From Massilia sp. H6 (lineage in GTDB: Bacteria > Pseudomonadota > Gammaproteobacteria > Burkholderiales > Burkholderiaceae_D): a DNA stretch of 64,000 bases. Within the stretch, counting starts at the first letter, position 1, and the number at the start of each line of letters is the position of its first letter. The stretch spans positions 2,108,001 through 2,172,000 of the forward strand of contig NZ_CP103371.1 in NCBI RefSeq assembly GCF_024802625.1. Reading direction: 5' to 3'. The position numbers and the translations under genes are program-made. This document shows positions 25,569 to 34,160 of this stretch, piece after piece. The notes under the pieces were generated by a model that ran no database searches, had not been told where the DNA came from, and saw nothing but the letters and a program-made list of their open reading frames with translations.

Positions 25569-26324
25569 TCAGTCGATCGTGTGCGCCGCAAACTGCCCTG
25601 CAGCATCAAGCTCCAGCCAGCCACCGCGCAGGGGCTCGCTGTCGCGCTCCCAGTCCGGCAGTACATAGCGCAGCTTGCCGCCCACCGCATGCACGGCCGG
25701 CCGGTGCGTATGTCCGTGGACGATCACGTCCGCCCCGGTATCGGCAAACAGCGCCTCCACCGCGCTCGGTGTCACGTCCATGATCTCGTAGGCTTGCCCG
25801 GCCTGTGCTTCGCGGCTGCCTTCGCGCAGGCCGGCAATGATGCTCTTTCTCTGTGCCAGCGGCATGCCGAGAAAATGCTGCTGCCATGCGCGGTCGCGCA
25901 CCTGGGCACGGAAGGCCATGTACTTGAGGTCGGCCGTGCACTGGGCGTCGCCGTGCACCAGCGCGATGCGCTTGCCGCCAAGTTCGATCACGTGCGGCTC
26001 GGCCAGCAGCTCCAGGCCGGCCGCTTCGGCCAGGCCCGGACCTACCAAAAAATCGCGGTTGCCGGCCAGCCAATAGACACTCACGCCCGCGGCGCTAACG
26101 GCGCGCAGCGCCGCGATGACGCTCTGGTGGAAAGGCTCGTCCAGATCGTCGTCGCCGGCCCAGTATTCGAAAATATCGCCGAGCAAATATAGCCTCTCGG
26201 CATGCACCGCGCGCTCGGCCAGGAAGCGGAAGAAAGCCTCGGCCGTGCGCGGATGCGCCGCCTGCAGGTGCAGGTCGGAGACGAACAGCGCCAGGGTGCG
26301 CGCGGGCGCGCGCACGGTGCGCAT
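25569..26324 (-). CDS. lpxH: UDP-2,3-diacylglucosamine diphosphatase
   Basis: A 251-residue metallophosphoesterase of the lipid A pathway. It hydrolyses UDP-2,3-diacylglucosamine to lipid X and UMP at the inner face of the cytoplasmic membrane. Metal-binding motifs are all present: SDLHL near residue 16, GDIFEYWAGDD, GNRDFLVG, HGD and the final HGHTHRPAVH. The hydrophobic insertion characteristic of LpxH (DRAWQQHFLGMPLAQRKSI) is in place, which separates it from other calcineurin-like phosphatases. The ATG overlaps the ppiB stop by one base (TGATG), an arrangement also seen in other betaproteobacteria, so ppiB and lpxH are probably co-transcribed. Confidence 0.95.
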   Translation of the reverse strand: MRTVRAPARTLALFVSDLHLQAAHPRTAEAFFRFLAERAVHAERLYLLGDIFEYWAGDDDLDEPFHQSVIAALRAVSAAGVSVYWLAGNRDFLVGPGLAEAAGLELLAEPHVIELGGKRIALVHGDAQCTADLKYMAFRAQVRDRAWQQHFLGMPLAQRKSIIAGLREGSREAQAGQAYEIMDVTPSAVEALFADTGADVIVHGHTHRPAVHAVGGKLRYVLPDWERDSEPLRGGWLELDAAGQFAAHTID

Positions 26325-26815
26325 CAGATGACTTCGGCTTTTTCGATGATGATCGGGTCGACCGGCACGTCCGCGTGCATGCCAGTGCGGCTGGTCTTGA
26401 CGGCATTCATCTGGTCGACGATGTCCTGGCCTTCGGTGACCTTGCCGAATACGGCATAACCCCAGCCGTCCTGGCCCGGATAGTTCAGGAAGGCATTGTC
26501 CTTGGTGTTGATGAAGAACTGGGCCGATGCCGAGTGCGGGGCCGAAGTGCGGGCCATGGCGACGGTGTACTTGTCGTTCTTCAGGCCGTTCTTGCCCTCG
26601 TTCTCGACGGTGGCATCGGTGTCTTTCTGCTTCATGCCCGGCTCGAAACCGCCGCCCTGGACCATGAAGTCCTTGATCACGCGGTGGAAGATGGTGTTGC
26701 TGAAGTGGCCCTTGTTGACATAGTCAATGAAATTGGCGACCGTCTTCGGCGCTTTTTCCGCGTCCAGTTCGATGGTGATGTTGCCCATGTTGGTAGTCAT
26801 GCGTACGCTGGTCAT
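26324..26815 (-). CDS. ppiB: Cytoplasmic peptidyl-prolyl cis-trans isomerase (cyclophilin)
   Basis: A 163-residue cyclophilin without a signal peptide, so it probably acts in the cytoplasm. Active-site blocks are FHRVIKDFMVQGG, with the catalytic Arg, and SAQFFINTKDN; the bacterial-type VFGKVTEGQDIVDQM follows. The frame is open further up, but the ATG at 26815 has AAAGGA seven bases upstream. A second ATG (26800) would trim five residues. The gene precedes lpxH, overlapping it by one base, and follows a second cyclophilin gene encoding an exported form. Confidence 0.94.
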   Translation of the reverse strand: MTSVRMTTNMGNITIELDAEKAPKTVANFIDYVNKGHFSNTIFHRVIKDFMVQGGGFEPGMKQKDTDATVENEGKNGLKNDKYTVAMARTSAPHSASAQFFINTKDNAFLNYPGQDGWGYAVFGKVTEGQDIVDQMNAVKTSRTGMHADVPVDPIIIEKAEVI

Positions 26816-26878
26816 CGATGATCCTTTTAGTGGTTGTTGTTTAAGGGGTGCAAGAACGGAATGCGCCTCCACAGCGCG

Positions 26879-27523
26879 CTATTTTACAAGCTTGTCGCCC
26901 TTGAGGACGCTCACCGACTGAATGTGGATCGGGATCACCGGCACGTTCTGCATGCCCTTGACGTCGTCCACCAATACCATCTTGATCTTGTCGACGACGT
27001 CCTGGCCTTTCACGACCTTGCCGAACACGGTATAGCCCGAGCCTTTGTAGTTCGGAAAATCGATGCCGGAATTGTCGGCCACGTTGATGAAGAACTGCGA
27101 GGTCGCCGAATCGGGATGGTCTTCGCGCGCCATGGCCACCGTATACGGCTGGTTCGACAGGCCATTGCTTGATTCGTTCTTGACTGGCTTGTTGGTCTTG
27201 CGACCCTCGAATTTTTCGTTCATGCCGCCGGCCTGGATCATGAAGCCTTCGATCACGCGGTGGAAGATCGTGCCCTTGTAGAAGCCTTGCTTGACGTACT
27301 GCATGAAGTTGTCCACGGTCCTGGGCGCCCGGTCCTGGTCGAGCTGAAGGACAATCTCGCCCTTCGAGGTCTTGATCGACACTTGCGGGCCGTTGACGGG
27401 TGCAGCGGCAGTCTCGACGTTCGCCAGGGCAGGCGCGTCGGCCCAGGCCGCACCGGCGAGCAGCAGGGCGCCGGAGCCGAGCGCGAGGCGGCGCAGAAGG
27501 ACAGTGCGGAAGGATCTGGTCAT
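26879..27523 (-). CDS. ppiA: Periplasmic peptidyl-prolyl cis-trans isomerase (cyclophilin with signal peptide)
   Basis: A 214-residue cyclophilin with an N-terminal signal peptide (RRLALGSGALLLAGAAWADAP) and a 25-residue linker before the catalytic domain, which starts at VSIKTSKGEIVLQL. Catalytic blocks are FHRVIEGFMIQAGG and TSQFFINVADN. It would assist protein folding in the periplasm. The start at 27523 was chosen because AGGAGAG lies nine bases before it and because it yields a complete signal peptide; the frame extends to 27724 without features. It probably heads the ppiA-ppiB-lpxH group, with 63 bases between the two cyclophilin genes. Confidence 0.93.
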   Translation of the reverse strand: MTRSFRTVLLRRLALGSGALLLAGAAWADAPALANVETAAAPVNGPQVSIKTSKGEIVLQLDQDRAPRTVDNFMQYVKQGFYKGTIFHRVIEGFMIQAGGMNEKFEGRKTNKPVKNESSNGLSNQPYTVAMAREDHPDSATSQFFINVADNSGIDFPNYKGSGYTVFGKVVKGQDVVDKIKMVLVDDVKGMQNVPVIPIHIQSVSVLKGDKLVK

Positions 27524-27625
27524 CGGCGGGACTCTCCTGGAGTGGGCATCGCGCAAGGCGATGTCAAGTCTTTTACGGAAAAATAAAGCTGAACCATATG
27601 CGGACAGCCGGGATTTTAACAATGC

Positions 27626-27631
27626 TATACT
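27626..27631 (+). promoter_or_regulatory. Possible -10 box for cysS
   Basis: TATACT lies about 145 bases before the cysS start in the divergent gap with ppiA. A -35 element is weak (GGACAG at 18 bases). The rest of the gap holds no gene that I can see. Confidence 0.3.
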
Positions 27632-27777
27632 TTGCGCAGAACGTCCCATTCTATCAAAGAAGAACAACACCAAGGGTCCAGGCGATCTCGACGCAATCCC
27701 GCCGTGCCGGCACACGCCTAGCAAGCGTTCGTGCCGCTACCGCATTGCCCGATCCCTCCCCTTGTTAGAACACATCC

Positions 27778-29166
27778 ATGAGCCAACTCAAGATCTACAA
27801 CACGCTCGCGCGTGACAAGCAGGTATTTGTCCCGATAGAACCCGGCAAGGTCGGCATGTATGTGTGCGGCATGACCGTCTACGACTACTGCCATATCGGG
27901 CACGCGCGGATGATGATGGCCTTCGACGTCATCTATCGCTGGCTGATGGTGTCGGGCTACCAGGTCACCTATGTCCGCAACATTACCGACATCGACGACA
28001 AGATCATCAAGCGCGCGGTCGAGAATGGCGAGAGCATCAAGCAGCTGGTCGACCGCAACGTTGCCTACATGGACGAGGACATCGCCGCACTCAACATGCT
28101 GCCGCCGAGCGTCGTGCCGCGCGCCACCGACTACGTGCCGCAGATGCTGTCGATCATCGAGCAGCTCGAAGCCAAGGGGCTGGCCTACCGGGGTGATGAT
28201 GGCGACGTCAACTATGCGGTGCGCGGCTTCCAGGGTTATGGCAAGCTCTCCGGCAAGTCGCTCGACGACCTGCGCGCCGGCGAGCGCGTCGACGTCAACA
28301 GCGGCAAGCGCGATCCGCTCGACTTCGTGCTATGGAAGGCCGCCAAGGATGCCGAGCCGCTGGACGCCAAATGGCATTCCAAATGGGGTCAGGGCCGTCC
28401 GGGCTGGCATATCGAATGCTCGGCCATGTCCTGCGCCACGCTCGGCGAGCATTTCGACATCCACGGTGGCGGCGCCGACCTGCAGTTCCCGCACCACGAG
28501 AACGAAATCGCCCAGTCCGAAGGCGCCTTCGGCGGCGACATGGTCAACTACTGGATCCACAACGGCTTCGTGCGCGTGGACAACGAAAAAATGTCCAAAT
28601 CGCTGGGCAATTTCTTCACCATCCGCGACGTGCTCAAGCAATACGATGCCGAAGTCATCCGCTTCTTCATCCTGCGCGCGCACTACCGCAGCCCGCTGAA
28701 CTATTCCGATGCCCATATCGACGACGCCAGGGGCGCCCTCAATCGCCTGTACACGGCGCTGTCGATGGTCGAGCTCGGAAGTGAAATCCCCGCGGTCAAC
28801 TGGGACGAAGCCCACGCGCTGCGCTTTCGCGAAGCCATGGACGACGACTTCAATACCGCGCTGGCAGTGGCCGAGCTGTTCGACCTGGCCGGCGAAGTCA
28901 ACCGCACCAAGTCGGTCGACGCCGCGCGCCAGCTCAAGGCCTTGGGCGGTGTGCTGGGACTGCTCGAGCGTTCGCCGCAGGCTTACCTGCAAGGCGGCAG
29001 CAAGGGTGGCGACGACGCCGGCGTCGCCGACGCCATCGCGCGCCGCAGCGCGGCCAAGGCGGCCCGCGACTTTGCGCAGGCCGATGCCATTCGCGCCGAA
29101 CTGACCGCCGCCGGGATCATCCTGGAAGACAAGCCGGACGGAACGACGACCTGGCGCCGCGCATAA
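27778..29166 (+). CDS. cysS: Cysteinyl-tRNA synthetase
   Basis: A 462-residue class I aminoacyl-tRNA synthetase that charges tRNA-Cys. The HIGH motif is [12 protein letters not shown] near residue 40, preceded by the zinc Cys in [10 protein letters not shown]. Further zinc ligands lie in the ECSAMSC and [14 protein letters not shown] blocks, and the KMSKS loop is [12 protein letters not shown]. The C-terminal helical anticodon-binding part ends with the ADAIRAEL and [16 protein letters not shown] segments typical of the family. Start ATG. Its stop overlaps the start of the glycosylase gene by one base (TAATG), which suggests coupling of two functionally unrelated genes. Confidence 0.97.
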   Translation: MSQLKIYNTLARDKQVFVPIEPGKVGMYVCGMTVYDYCHIGHARMMMAFDVIYRWLMVSGYQVTYVRNITDIDDKIIKRAVENGESIKQLVDRNVAYMDEDIAALNMLPPSVVPRATDYVPQMLSIIEQLEAKGLAYRGDDGDVNYAVRGFQGYGKLSGKSLDDLRAGERVDVNSGKRDPLDFVLWKAAKDAEPLDAKWHSKWGQGRPGWHIECSAMSCATLGEHFDIHGGGADLQFPHHENEIAQSEGAFGGDMVNYWIHNGFVRVDNEKMSKSLGNFFTIRDVLKQYDAEVIRFFILRAHYRSPLNYSDAHIDDARGALNRLYTALSMVELGSEIPAVNWDEAHALRFREAMDDDFNTALAVAELFDLAGEVNRTKSVDAARQLKALGGVLGLLERSPQAYLQGGSKGGDDAGVADAIARRSAAKAARDFAQADAIRAELTAAGIILEDKPDGTTTWRRA

Positions 29167-29861
29167 TGGCTGCCGACCAGGACAAGCCGGTGGCGGCCCC
29201 GGAGCTGGTGACCGAGCCGCGGGTAGAGCGGCGCGGCGACCCGCTGGGCGAAGCGCAAGTGCCCGCCTACTGGGCCGAAGCGAAGGCCGCGCTGATGGCG
29301 CGCGACCGCATCATGAACAAGCTCATTCCGCAATTCGGCGACCTGCACCTGCGCGGCCATCCCGACCCGTTCACCACGCTGGCGCGCTCGATCGTCGGCC
29401 AGCAGGTCACGGTCAAGGCCGCCGACCTGGCCTGGGGCAAGCTGCTGGCGATCTGCCCCAAGCTGTCGCCGGCGCAGGTGCTCAAGGCCGGCGCGCCAGA
29501 GCTGGCCGGTTGTGGTTTGTCCAAGCGCAAGACCGAGTACATCCTCGATCTGGCCGACCATTTCAAGGCCAAGCGCGTGCATGCCGACCAGTGGTCCGAG
29601 ATGGACGACGAGGCCGTCATCGCCGAACTGGTCCAGATCCGTGGCATCAGCCGCTGGACAGCAGAGATGTTTTTGATCTTTAATCTGCTCCGGCCCAATG
29701 TCCTGCCACTCGACGACGCTGGCCTGATCCAGGGCATCAGCCAGAACTATTTTTCCGGCGAGCCGGTCTCGCGCAGCGACGCGCGCGAGGTGGCGGCCAA
29801 CTGGGAACCGTATCGCACGGTCGCGACCTGGTACCTGTGGCGTAGCCTGGACCCGGTTTAG
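29166..29861 (+). CDS. HhH-GPD DNA glycosylase (AlkA-like 3-methyladenine glycosylase)
   Basis: A 231-residue helix-hairpin-helix glycosylase of the base-excision repair pathway. It has LARSIVGQQVTVKAA in the position of the family's SIVxQQ block. The HhH hairpin is LVQIRGISRWTAEMFLIF, and the catalytic Asp lies in NVLPLDDAGL. These motifs fit the DNA-3-methyladenine glycosylase II group; the iron-sulphur cysteines of MutY and Nth are absent. The first 30 residues are Pro/Glu-rich and probably disordered. It overlaps the cysS stop by one base. The substrate range (alkylated purines) is inferred from the family. Confidence 0.88.
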   Translation: MAADQDKPVAAPELVTEPRVERRGDPLGEAQVPAYWAEAKAALMARDRIMNKLIPQFGDLHLRGHPDPFTTLARSIVGQQVTVKAADLAWGKLLAICPKLSPAQVLKAGAPELAGCGLSKRKTEYILDLADHFKAKRVHADQWSEMDDEAVIAELVQIRGISRWTAEMFLIFNLLRPNVLPLDDAGLIQGISQNYFSGEPVSRSDAREVAANWEPYRTVATWYLWRSLDPV

Positions 29862-29887
29862 GCATTCCTCGGCTGGCAGGGGTACGG

Positions 29888-29893
29888 TAAAAT
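29888..29893 (+). promoter_or_regulatory. Possible -10 box for accA
   Basis: TAAAAT stands in the 121-base gap before accA, about 90 bases from the start. The matching -35 is poor (TTCCTC at 17 bases), so the call is tentative. A CCGGAGG ribosome-binding site immediately precedes accA. Confidence 0.3.
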
Positions 29894-29982
29894 AGCGCCC
29901 GCAACGTGGCCTGTGCAGGGCAGGGTCCCAAGCGTGCCGTAGCAAAGAAACCGCTGCGGCCACGAAATAATCCGGAGGTACA

Positions 29983-30960
29983 ATGACTAAAACAACTTTC
30001 CTTAATTTCGAGCAGCCTATTGCCGAGCTCGATTCCAAGATTGAAGAGCTGCGCTTCGTGCAAGACGATTCCGCGGTCGACATTTCCGAAGAAATCGACC
30101 GCCTGGCCAAGAAAAGCCAGCAGCTGACCAAGGATATCTACGCCAAGCTGACCCCCTGGCAGGTGTCGCAGATTGCCCGTCACCCGCAGCGTCCCTACAC
30201 CATGGACTACGTGAACGAGATCTTCACCGACTTCCACGAGCTGCATGGCGACCGCAGTTTCGCCGACGACCAGTCGATCATCGGCGGCCTGGCCCGTTTC
30301 AACGGCCAGGCCTGCATGGTCATCGGCCACCAGAAGGGGCGCGACACCAAGGAACGCGCGCTGCGCAATTTCGGCATGCCCAAGCCAGAAGGCTACCGTA
30401 AGGCGATGCGCCTGATGAAGGTCGCCGAGAAGTTCGGCCTGCCGATCTTTACCTTCGTGGATACCCCCGGCGCCTTCCCCGGCATCGACGCCGAAGAGCG
30501 CGGCCAGTCCGAAGCGATCGGCCACAACCTGTACGTCATGGCCGAACTGAAAGTGCCGCTGATCGCCACCATCATCGGTGAAGGCGGTTCCGGCGGCGCA
30601 CTGGCCATTGCCGTGGGCGACGCGGTGCTGATGCTGCAATACGCGACCTATTCGGTGATTTCCCCGGAAGGCTGCGCGTCGATCCTGTGGAAGACCTCCG
30701 AGCGCGCCTCCGACGCCGCCGACGCCCTGGGCCTGACCGCGCATCGCCTGAAAGCCATGGGCCTGATCGACAAGATCGTCAGCGAGCCGCTGGGCGGCGC
30801 GCACCGCGATCCGAAAGGCATGGCGCAGATGCTCAAGCGCGCGCTGGCCGACACGCTGCGCCAGTTCACCGGCGTCAAGACCAAGGACCTGCTGGAAGCC
30901 CGTCACCAGAAACTGATGAGCTACGGCAAGTTCAAGGAAACATTGCCGAGCGAAGAGTAA
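29983..30960 (+). CDS. accA: Acetyl-CoA carboxylase carboxyltransferase subunit alpha
   Basis: A 325-residue alpha subunit of the carboxyltransferase that, with AccD, moves CO2 from biotin-BCCP to acetyl-CoA to make malonyl-CoA for fatty-acid synthesis. The N-terminus [19 protein letters not shown] is diagnostic. The crotonase-like core includes [22 protein letters not shown], then [15 protein letters not shown] with the oxyanion-forming Gly residues, and [22 protein letters not shown] lies five bases before the ATG. Length matches the family. tilS follows after about 11 bases, a pairing seen in other Proteobacteria. Confidence 0.97.
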   Translation: MTKTTFLNFEQPIAELDSKIEELRFVQDDSAVDISEEIDRLAKKSQQLTKDIYAKLTPWQVSQIARHPQRPYTMDYVNEIFTDFHELHGDRSFADDQSIIGGLARFNGQACMVIGHQKGRDTKERALRNFGMPKPEGYRKAMRLMKVAEKFGLPIFTFVDTPGAFPGIDAEERGQSEAIGHNLYVMAELKVPLIATIIGEGGSGGALAIAVGDAVLMLQYATYSVISPEGCASILWKTSERASDAADALGLTAHRLKAMGLIDKIVSEPLGGAHRDPKGMAQMLKRALADTLRQFTGVKTKDLLEARHQKLMSYGKFKETLPSEE

Positions 30961-30971
30961 GTGGGCTTATC

Positions 30972-32381
30972 TTGAGCCGCACCCGGGCCGGCCAGGTGCC
31001 GGCAGCCTTTGCCCAGGCCATGAACGGCCTGTGCAGCGCTTACGCTCCGGCATCCATTGCCATCGCCTGCAGTGGCGGCCTCGACTCGATGGCGCTGCTG
31101 CGGCTGGCGCACGACTGGGCGCGTGACCAGGACATTGCGCTGCATGCCCTCCATGTCCACCACGGACTGAGCCCGAACGCCGATGCCTGGCTGGCGCACT
31201 GCGCGCAAGCCTGCGCGGCGCTGGGCATAGCTTTTGACCACCGCCGGGTGGACGTGGTCAAAGGCCGGGATGGCCTCGAGTCAGCTGCGCGCACGCTGCG
31301 CTACCGGGCACTGGGCGAGATGTGCCGGCGACACGGCGTGTCCCTGCTGCTTACCGCCCACCACCTCGACGACCAGGCCGAAACCGTGCTGCTGCAACTG
31401 CTGCGCGGCTCGGGCCCGGCCGGCCTGTCCGGCATGGATAACGCCAACCATGCGCCCGAGCTGCTGGGCGACCCTGGCCTGGTCATGGCGCGCCCGCTGC
31501 TGCCGGTGGCGCGCGCCGCGCTCGAAGCGTATGCGCAGGCGGAACACCTGGCATGGGTAGAAGACGAATCCAACAGCGATCCGCGCTATGCGCGCAATGC
31601 CCTGCGTCACACGGTGATGCCGGCGCTGGGCGCCGCCTTTCCCGGCTTCCAGCAGCGCCTGGCGCGCGGCGCGGCGCACGTCCAGGCGGCCCAGCGCATG
31701 CTCGACGAGCTGGCGGCGCAAGACCTGGCGCATTGCCGCGATGGCGAGACGGTCGACCTGGCACGCCTGCAATTGCTCAGTCGCGAACGGGTCGACAACC
31801 TGCTGCGCCACCTGTTCGCGCTGCGCGGCCTGGCCATGCCATCGACGGCCTGGTTGGCCGAGATGGTGTCGCAGCTGTTTTCCGCGCGCGAAGATGCCCA
31901 GATCAAGGTCACGCACCCGGCCTGCCATATCCGCCGCCATCGCGGCAAGCTGCACCTGACGCCGCGCTTGCCCGACCTTGCTGGCATGCGCGACCCGGAC
32001 GATGAAGGCGTGATCGAGAAACTGGGCCAGGAGTTTCGCTGGACGGGCGAGCCGTCGCTGGCTTTTCCTGCCTATGGCGGGGTGCTGCATTTCGATGCCG
32101 CGCCGGCAGGCCTGGATGCCCTTTGGCTGCGCGCCCAGCCCCTGACGATCGATTTCCGCAAGGGTGGCGAGCGCCTCAAGCTGGCGCCGAATCGCCCGAC
32201 GCGCGGCCTGAAAGCGCATTTCCAGTCGCTTGGCGTGCCGGCCTGGGAGCGCGAGCGCGCGCCGGTCGTCAGCGCCGGGCGCGCGCTCTTGTTCGCCGCC
32301 GGCATCGGCATGGATTGCCATCACCTGGGCGCGGAGCAGGGCGGCGGCATCGTGCTGCGCTGGGTGGCGGACGCGCGCTAG
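30972..32381 (+). CDS. tilS: tRNA(Ile)-lysidine synthase
   Basis: A PP-loop ATPase that converts cytidine-34 of tRNA-Ile2 (CAU) to lysidine, changing its decoding from AUG to AUA. The P-loop is CSGGLDSMALL (SGGxDS); LHVHHGLSPNADAWL and LLTAHHLDDQAETVLLQLLRG are the other N-terminal signatures. A helical middle part and the C-terminal TilS domain (TIDFRKGGERLKLAPN, then LFAAGIGMD) complete a protein of about 469 residues. The start is uncertain: TTG at 30972 has AAGTGGG seven bases upstream, while GTG at 30996 and ATG at 31020 are alternatives that still keep the P-loop. The frame continues upstream inside accA, which I treat as a shadow. Confidence 0.93.
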   Translation: MSRTRAGQVPAAFAQAMNGLCSAYAPASIAIACSGGLDSMALLRLAHDWARDQDIALHALHVHHGLSPNADAWLAHCAQACAALGIAFDHRRVDVVKGRDGLESAARTLRYRALGEMCRRHGVSLLLTAHHLDDQAETVLLQLLRGSGPAGLSGMDNANHAPELLGDPGLVMARPLLPVARAALEAYAQAEHLAWVEDESNSDPRYARNALRHTVMPALGAAFPGFQQRLARGAAHVQAAQRMLDELAAQDLAHCRDGETVDLARLQLLSRERVDNLLRHLFALRGLAMPSTAWLAEMVSQLFSAREDAQIKVTHPACHIRRHRGKLHLTPRLPDLAGMRDPDDEGVIEKLGQEFRWTGEPSLAFPAYGGVLHFDAAPAGLDALWLRAQPLTIDFRKGGERLKLAPNRPTRGLKAHFQSLGVPAWERERAPVVSAGRALLFAAGIGMDCHHLGAEQGGGIVLRWVADAR

Positions 32382-32443
32382 TTCCTGCACCCGGCAGGCA
32401 TACCTATATTTTCTTTTCGTATAGCATTTTTGAATGCCCTGCC

Positions 32444-32473
32444 TTGTGATACTGCGCTGCAGCATGCTAGAGT
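32444..32473 (+). promoter_or_regulatory. Possible promoter for lysC
   Basis: TTGTGA and TAGAGT are separated by 18 bases and leave a leader of about 50 bases before the aspartokinase start. The hexamers match the consensus only moderately. An AT-rich stretch lies just upstream (32400-32430). Confidence 0.35.
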
Positions 32474-32529
32474 GAGGGTCGCTTTCTGGTCTTCTTATTG
32501 ATCCTTCTACATGCTGGAACCCTCCTGAT

Positions 32530-33777
32530 ATGGCTTTAATTGTCCACAAATACGGCGGGACGTCGATGGGCTCGACGGACCGTATCAAGAATGTCGCCGC
32601 GCGCGTGGCCAAGTGGCACGACGCCGGCTACCAGATCGTGGTCGTGCCGTCGGCGATGTCCGGCGAAACCAACCGCCTGATCGGACTGGCCAAGGAAATC
32701 ATGGCCCAACCCGATCCGCGCGAGCTCGACATGATTGCCTCGACTGGAGAGCAGGTCTCGGTCGGCCTGCTGGCGATGGCGCTGCTGGCGATCGGCAAGG
32801 ATGCGGTGTCCTACACCGGCTGGCAGGCTGGCATCCGCACCGACTCATCGTTCACCAAGGCGCGCATCCAGTCGATCGACGACACCCGCGTGCGCGGTGA
32901 CCTCGCCGCTGGCAAAATCGTGATCATCACGGGCTTCCAGGGCATGGACGACGATGGCAATATCTCGACCCTCGGCCGCGGCGGCTCGGATACCTCGGCG
33001 GTGGCGATCGCCGCTGCGCTCAAGGCCGACGAATGCCTGATCTATACCGATGTCGACGGCGTGTACACGACCGATCCGCGGGTGGTGGACGAGGCGCGCC
33101 GCCTGTCCAAGATCACCTTCGAGGAAATGCTCGAACTGGCCTCGCTGGGCTCGAAAGTGCTGCAGACGCGCTCGGTCGAATTTGCCGGTAACTACCAGGT
33201 CCCGACGCGCGTGCTGTCGTCGCTGACCGATCCCCTGATGCCGCTGGACGAAGAAGCCAAGTCCGGCACCCTGATTTCGTTTGAGGAAGAAAGCAATATG
33301 GAACAAGCCGTTATCTCCGGTATCGCCTTCAATCGCGATGAAGCCAAGATCACCGTCCTGGGCGTGCCCGACAAGCCGGGCGTCGCCTTCCATATCCTTG
33401 GCCCTATTGCCGAGGCCAATATCGAAGTGGACATGATCATCCAAAACCAGTCAGTCGACGGCAAGACCGACTTTACCTTTACCGTATCGCGCAACGACTA
33501 CGTGCAGGCGATGAGCGTGCTGGAAGGCCAGCGCGAGGCGCTGGGCGCGGCCAAGGTGCTGGGCGACGCCAAGGTGTCGAAGGTGTCGGCTGTCGGCGTG
33601 GGCATGCGCAGTCACGTCGGCGTGGCGTCGCAGATGTTCCGCACGCTGTCGGAAGAGGGCATCAATATCGCGATGATCTCGACCTCGGAGATCAAGATCT
33701 CGGTACTGATCGACGAGAAATACATGGAGCTGGCCGTGCGCGCGCTGCACAAGGCATTCAACCTCGAGCAGGCGTAA
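32530..33777 (+). CDS. lysC: Aspartokinase
   Basis: A 415-residue monofunctional aspartate kinase, the committed step to lysine, threonine and methionine. Kinase motifs are [10 protein letters not shown] (the family's K-F-G-G-T with Tyr for Phe), [29 protein letters not shown] and [22 protein letters not shown]. Two C-terminal ACT domains (about 265-335 and 345-410, for example [14 protein letters not shown]) bind the regulatory amino acids, usually lysine plus threonine in this class. An internal ATG at 33298 (MEQAVISG) sits where the separate beta subunit starts in some bacteria; whether it is used here is unknown. No other lysine-pathway gene adjoins it. Confidence 0.96.
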   Translation: MALIVHKYGGTSMGSTDRIKNVAARVAKWHDAGYQIVVVPSAMSGETNRLIGLAKEIMAQPDPRELDMIASTGEQVSVGLLAMALLAIGKDAVSYTGWQAGIRTDSSFTKARIQSIDDTRVRGDLAAGKIVIITGFQGMDDDGNISTLGRGGSDTSAVAIAAALKADECLIYTDVDGVYTTDPRVVDEARRLSKITFEEMLELASLGSKVLQTRSVEFAGNYQVPTRVLSSLTDPLMPLDEEAKSGTLISFEEESNMEQAVISGIAFNRDEAKITVLGVPDKPGVAFHILGPIAEANIEVDMIIQNQSVDGKTDFTFTVSRNDYVQAMSVLEGQREALGAAKVLGDAKVSKVSAVGVGMRSHVGVASQMFRTLSEEGINIAMISTSEIKISVLIDEKYMELAVRALHKAFNLEQA

Positions 33778-33805
33778 TTATTTTCAGAAATTTTGCCGTG
33801 CAATC

Positions 33806-33834
33806 TTGACCAATCCGGGTCCAGACCTTAAGAT
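33806..33834 (+). promoter_or_regulatory. Promoter of tRNA-Ser
   Basis: TTGACC (33806-33811) and TAAGAT (33829-33834) are 17 bases apart. They lie about 38 bases before the mature 5' end of tRNA-Ser, a normal position for a monocistronic tRNA gene. Confidence 0.6.
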
Positions 33835-33872
33835 GCCTGCACTCAGCGCTGACTGCGAAGTTGGTCCTGACT

Positions 33873-33965
33873 GGAGACGTGGCCGAGTGGCCGAAGGCAC
33901 ATCCCTGCTAAGGATGCATACGGCTTATACCTGTATCGTGGGTTCGAATCCCACCGTCTCCGCCA
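33873..33965 (+). tRNA. tRNA-Ser (anticodon GCT)
   Basis: A 93-base gene with encoded CCA. The acceptor stem GGAGACG pairs with CGTCTCC, with discriminator G. The anticodon loop CTGCTAA gives GCT, reading AGC/AGU. The long variable arm of serine tRNAs is present and the T loop is GGTTCGAATCC. It stands alone, with its own promoter before it and a strong terminator after it. Confidence 0.97.
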
Positions 33966-33974
33966 AGTTTGATG

Positions 33975-34005
33975 AAAAAAGCCACCGCAAGGTGGCTTTT
34001 TTCTT
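33975..34005 (+). terminator. Terminator of tRNA-Ser
   Basis: A GCCACC stem, GCAA tetraloop and GGTGGC stem are followed by six T. A matching run of six A precedes the stem, so it can also work on the minus strand. It lies ten bases after the tRNA. Confidence 0.9.
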
Positions 34006-34160
34006 TCCGCCTCTGCCAACTGCTCGCTTGGTGTCCGCCAGCGTCGCCACCTCCGTTACCACCTGATAACTTGCGCAGGCGCAATCTTCACCCCCGCTCT
34101 TTGTCTAAACTTTCTTGCAGCCGATAGTTTATCGGATACATCCTAGACAATGGCTGACCC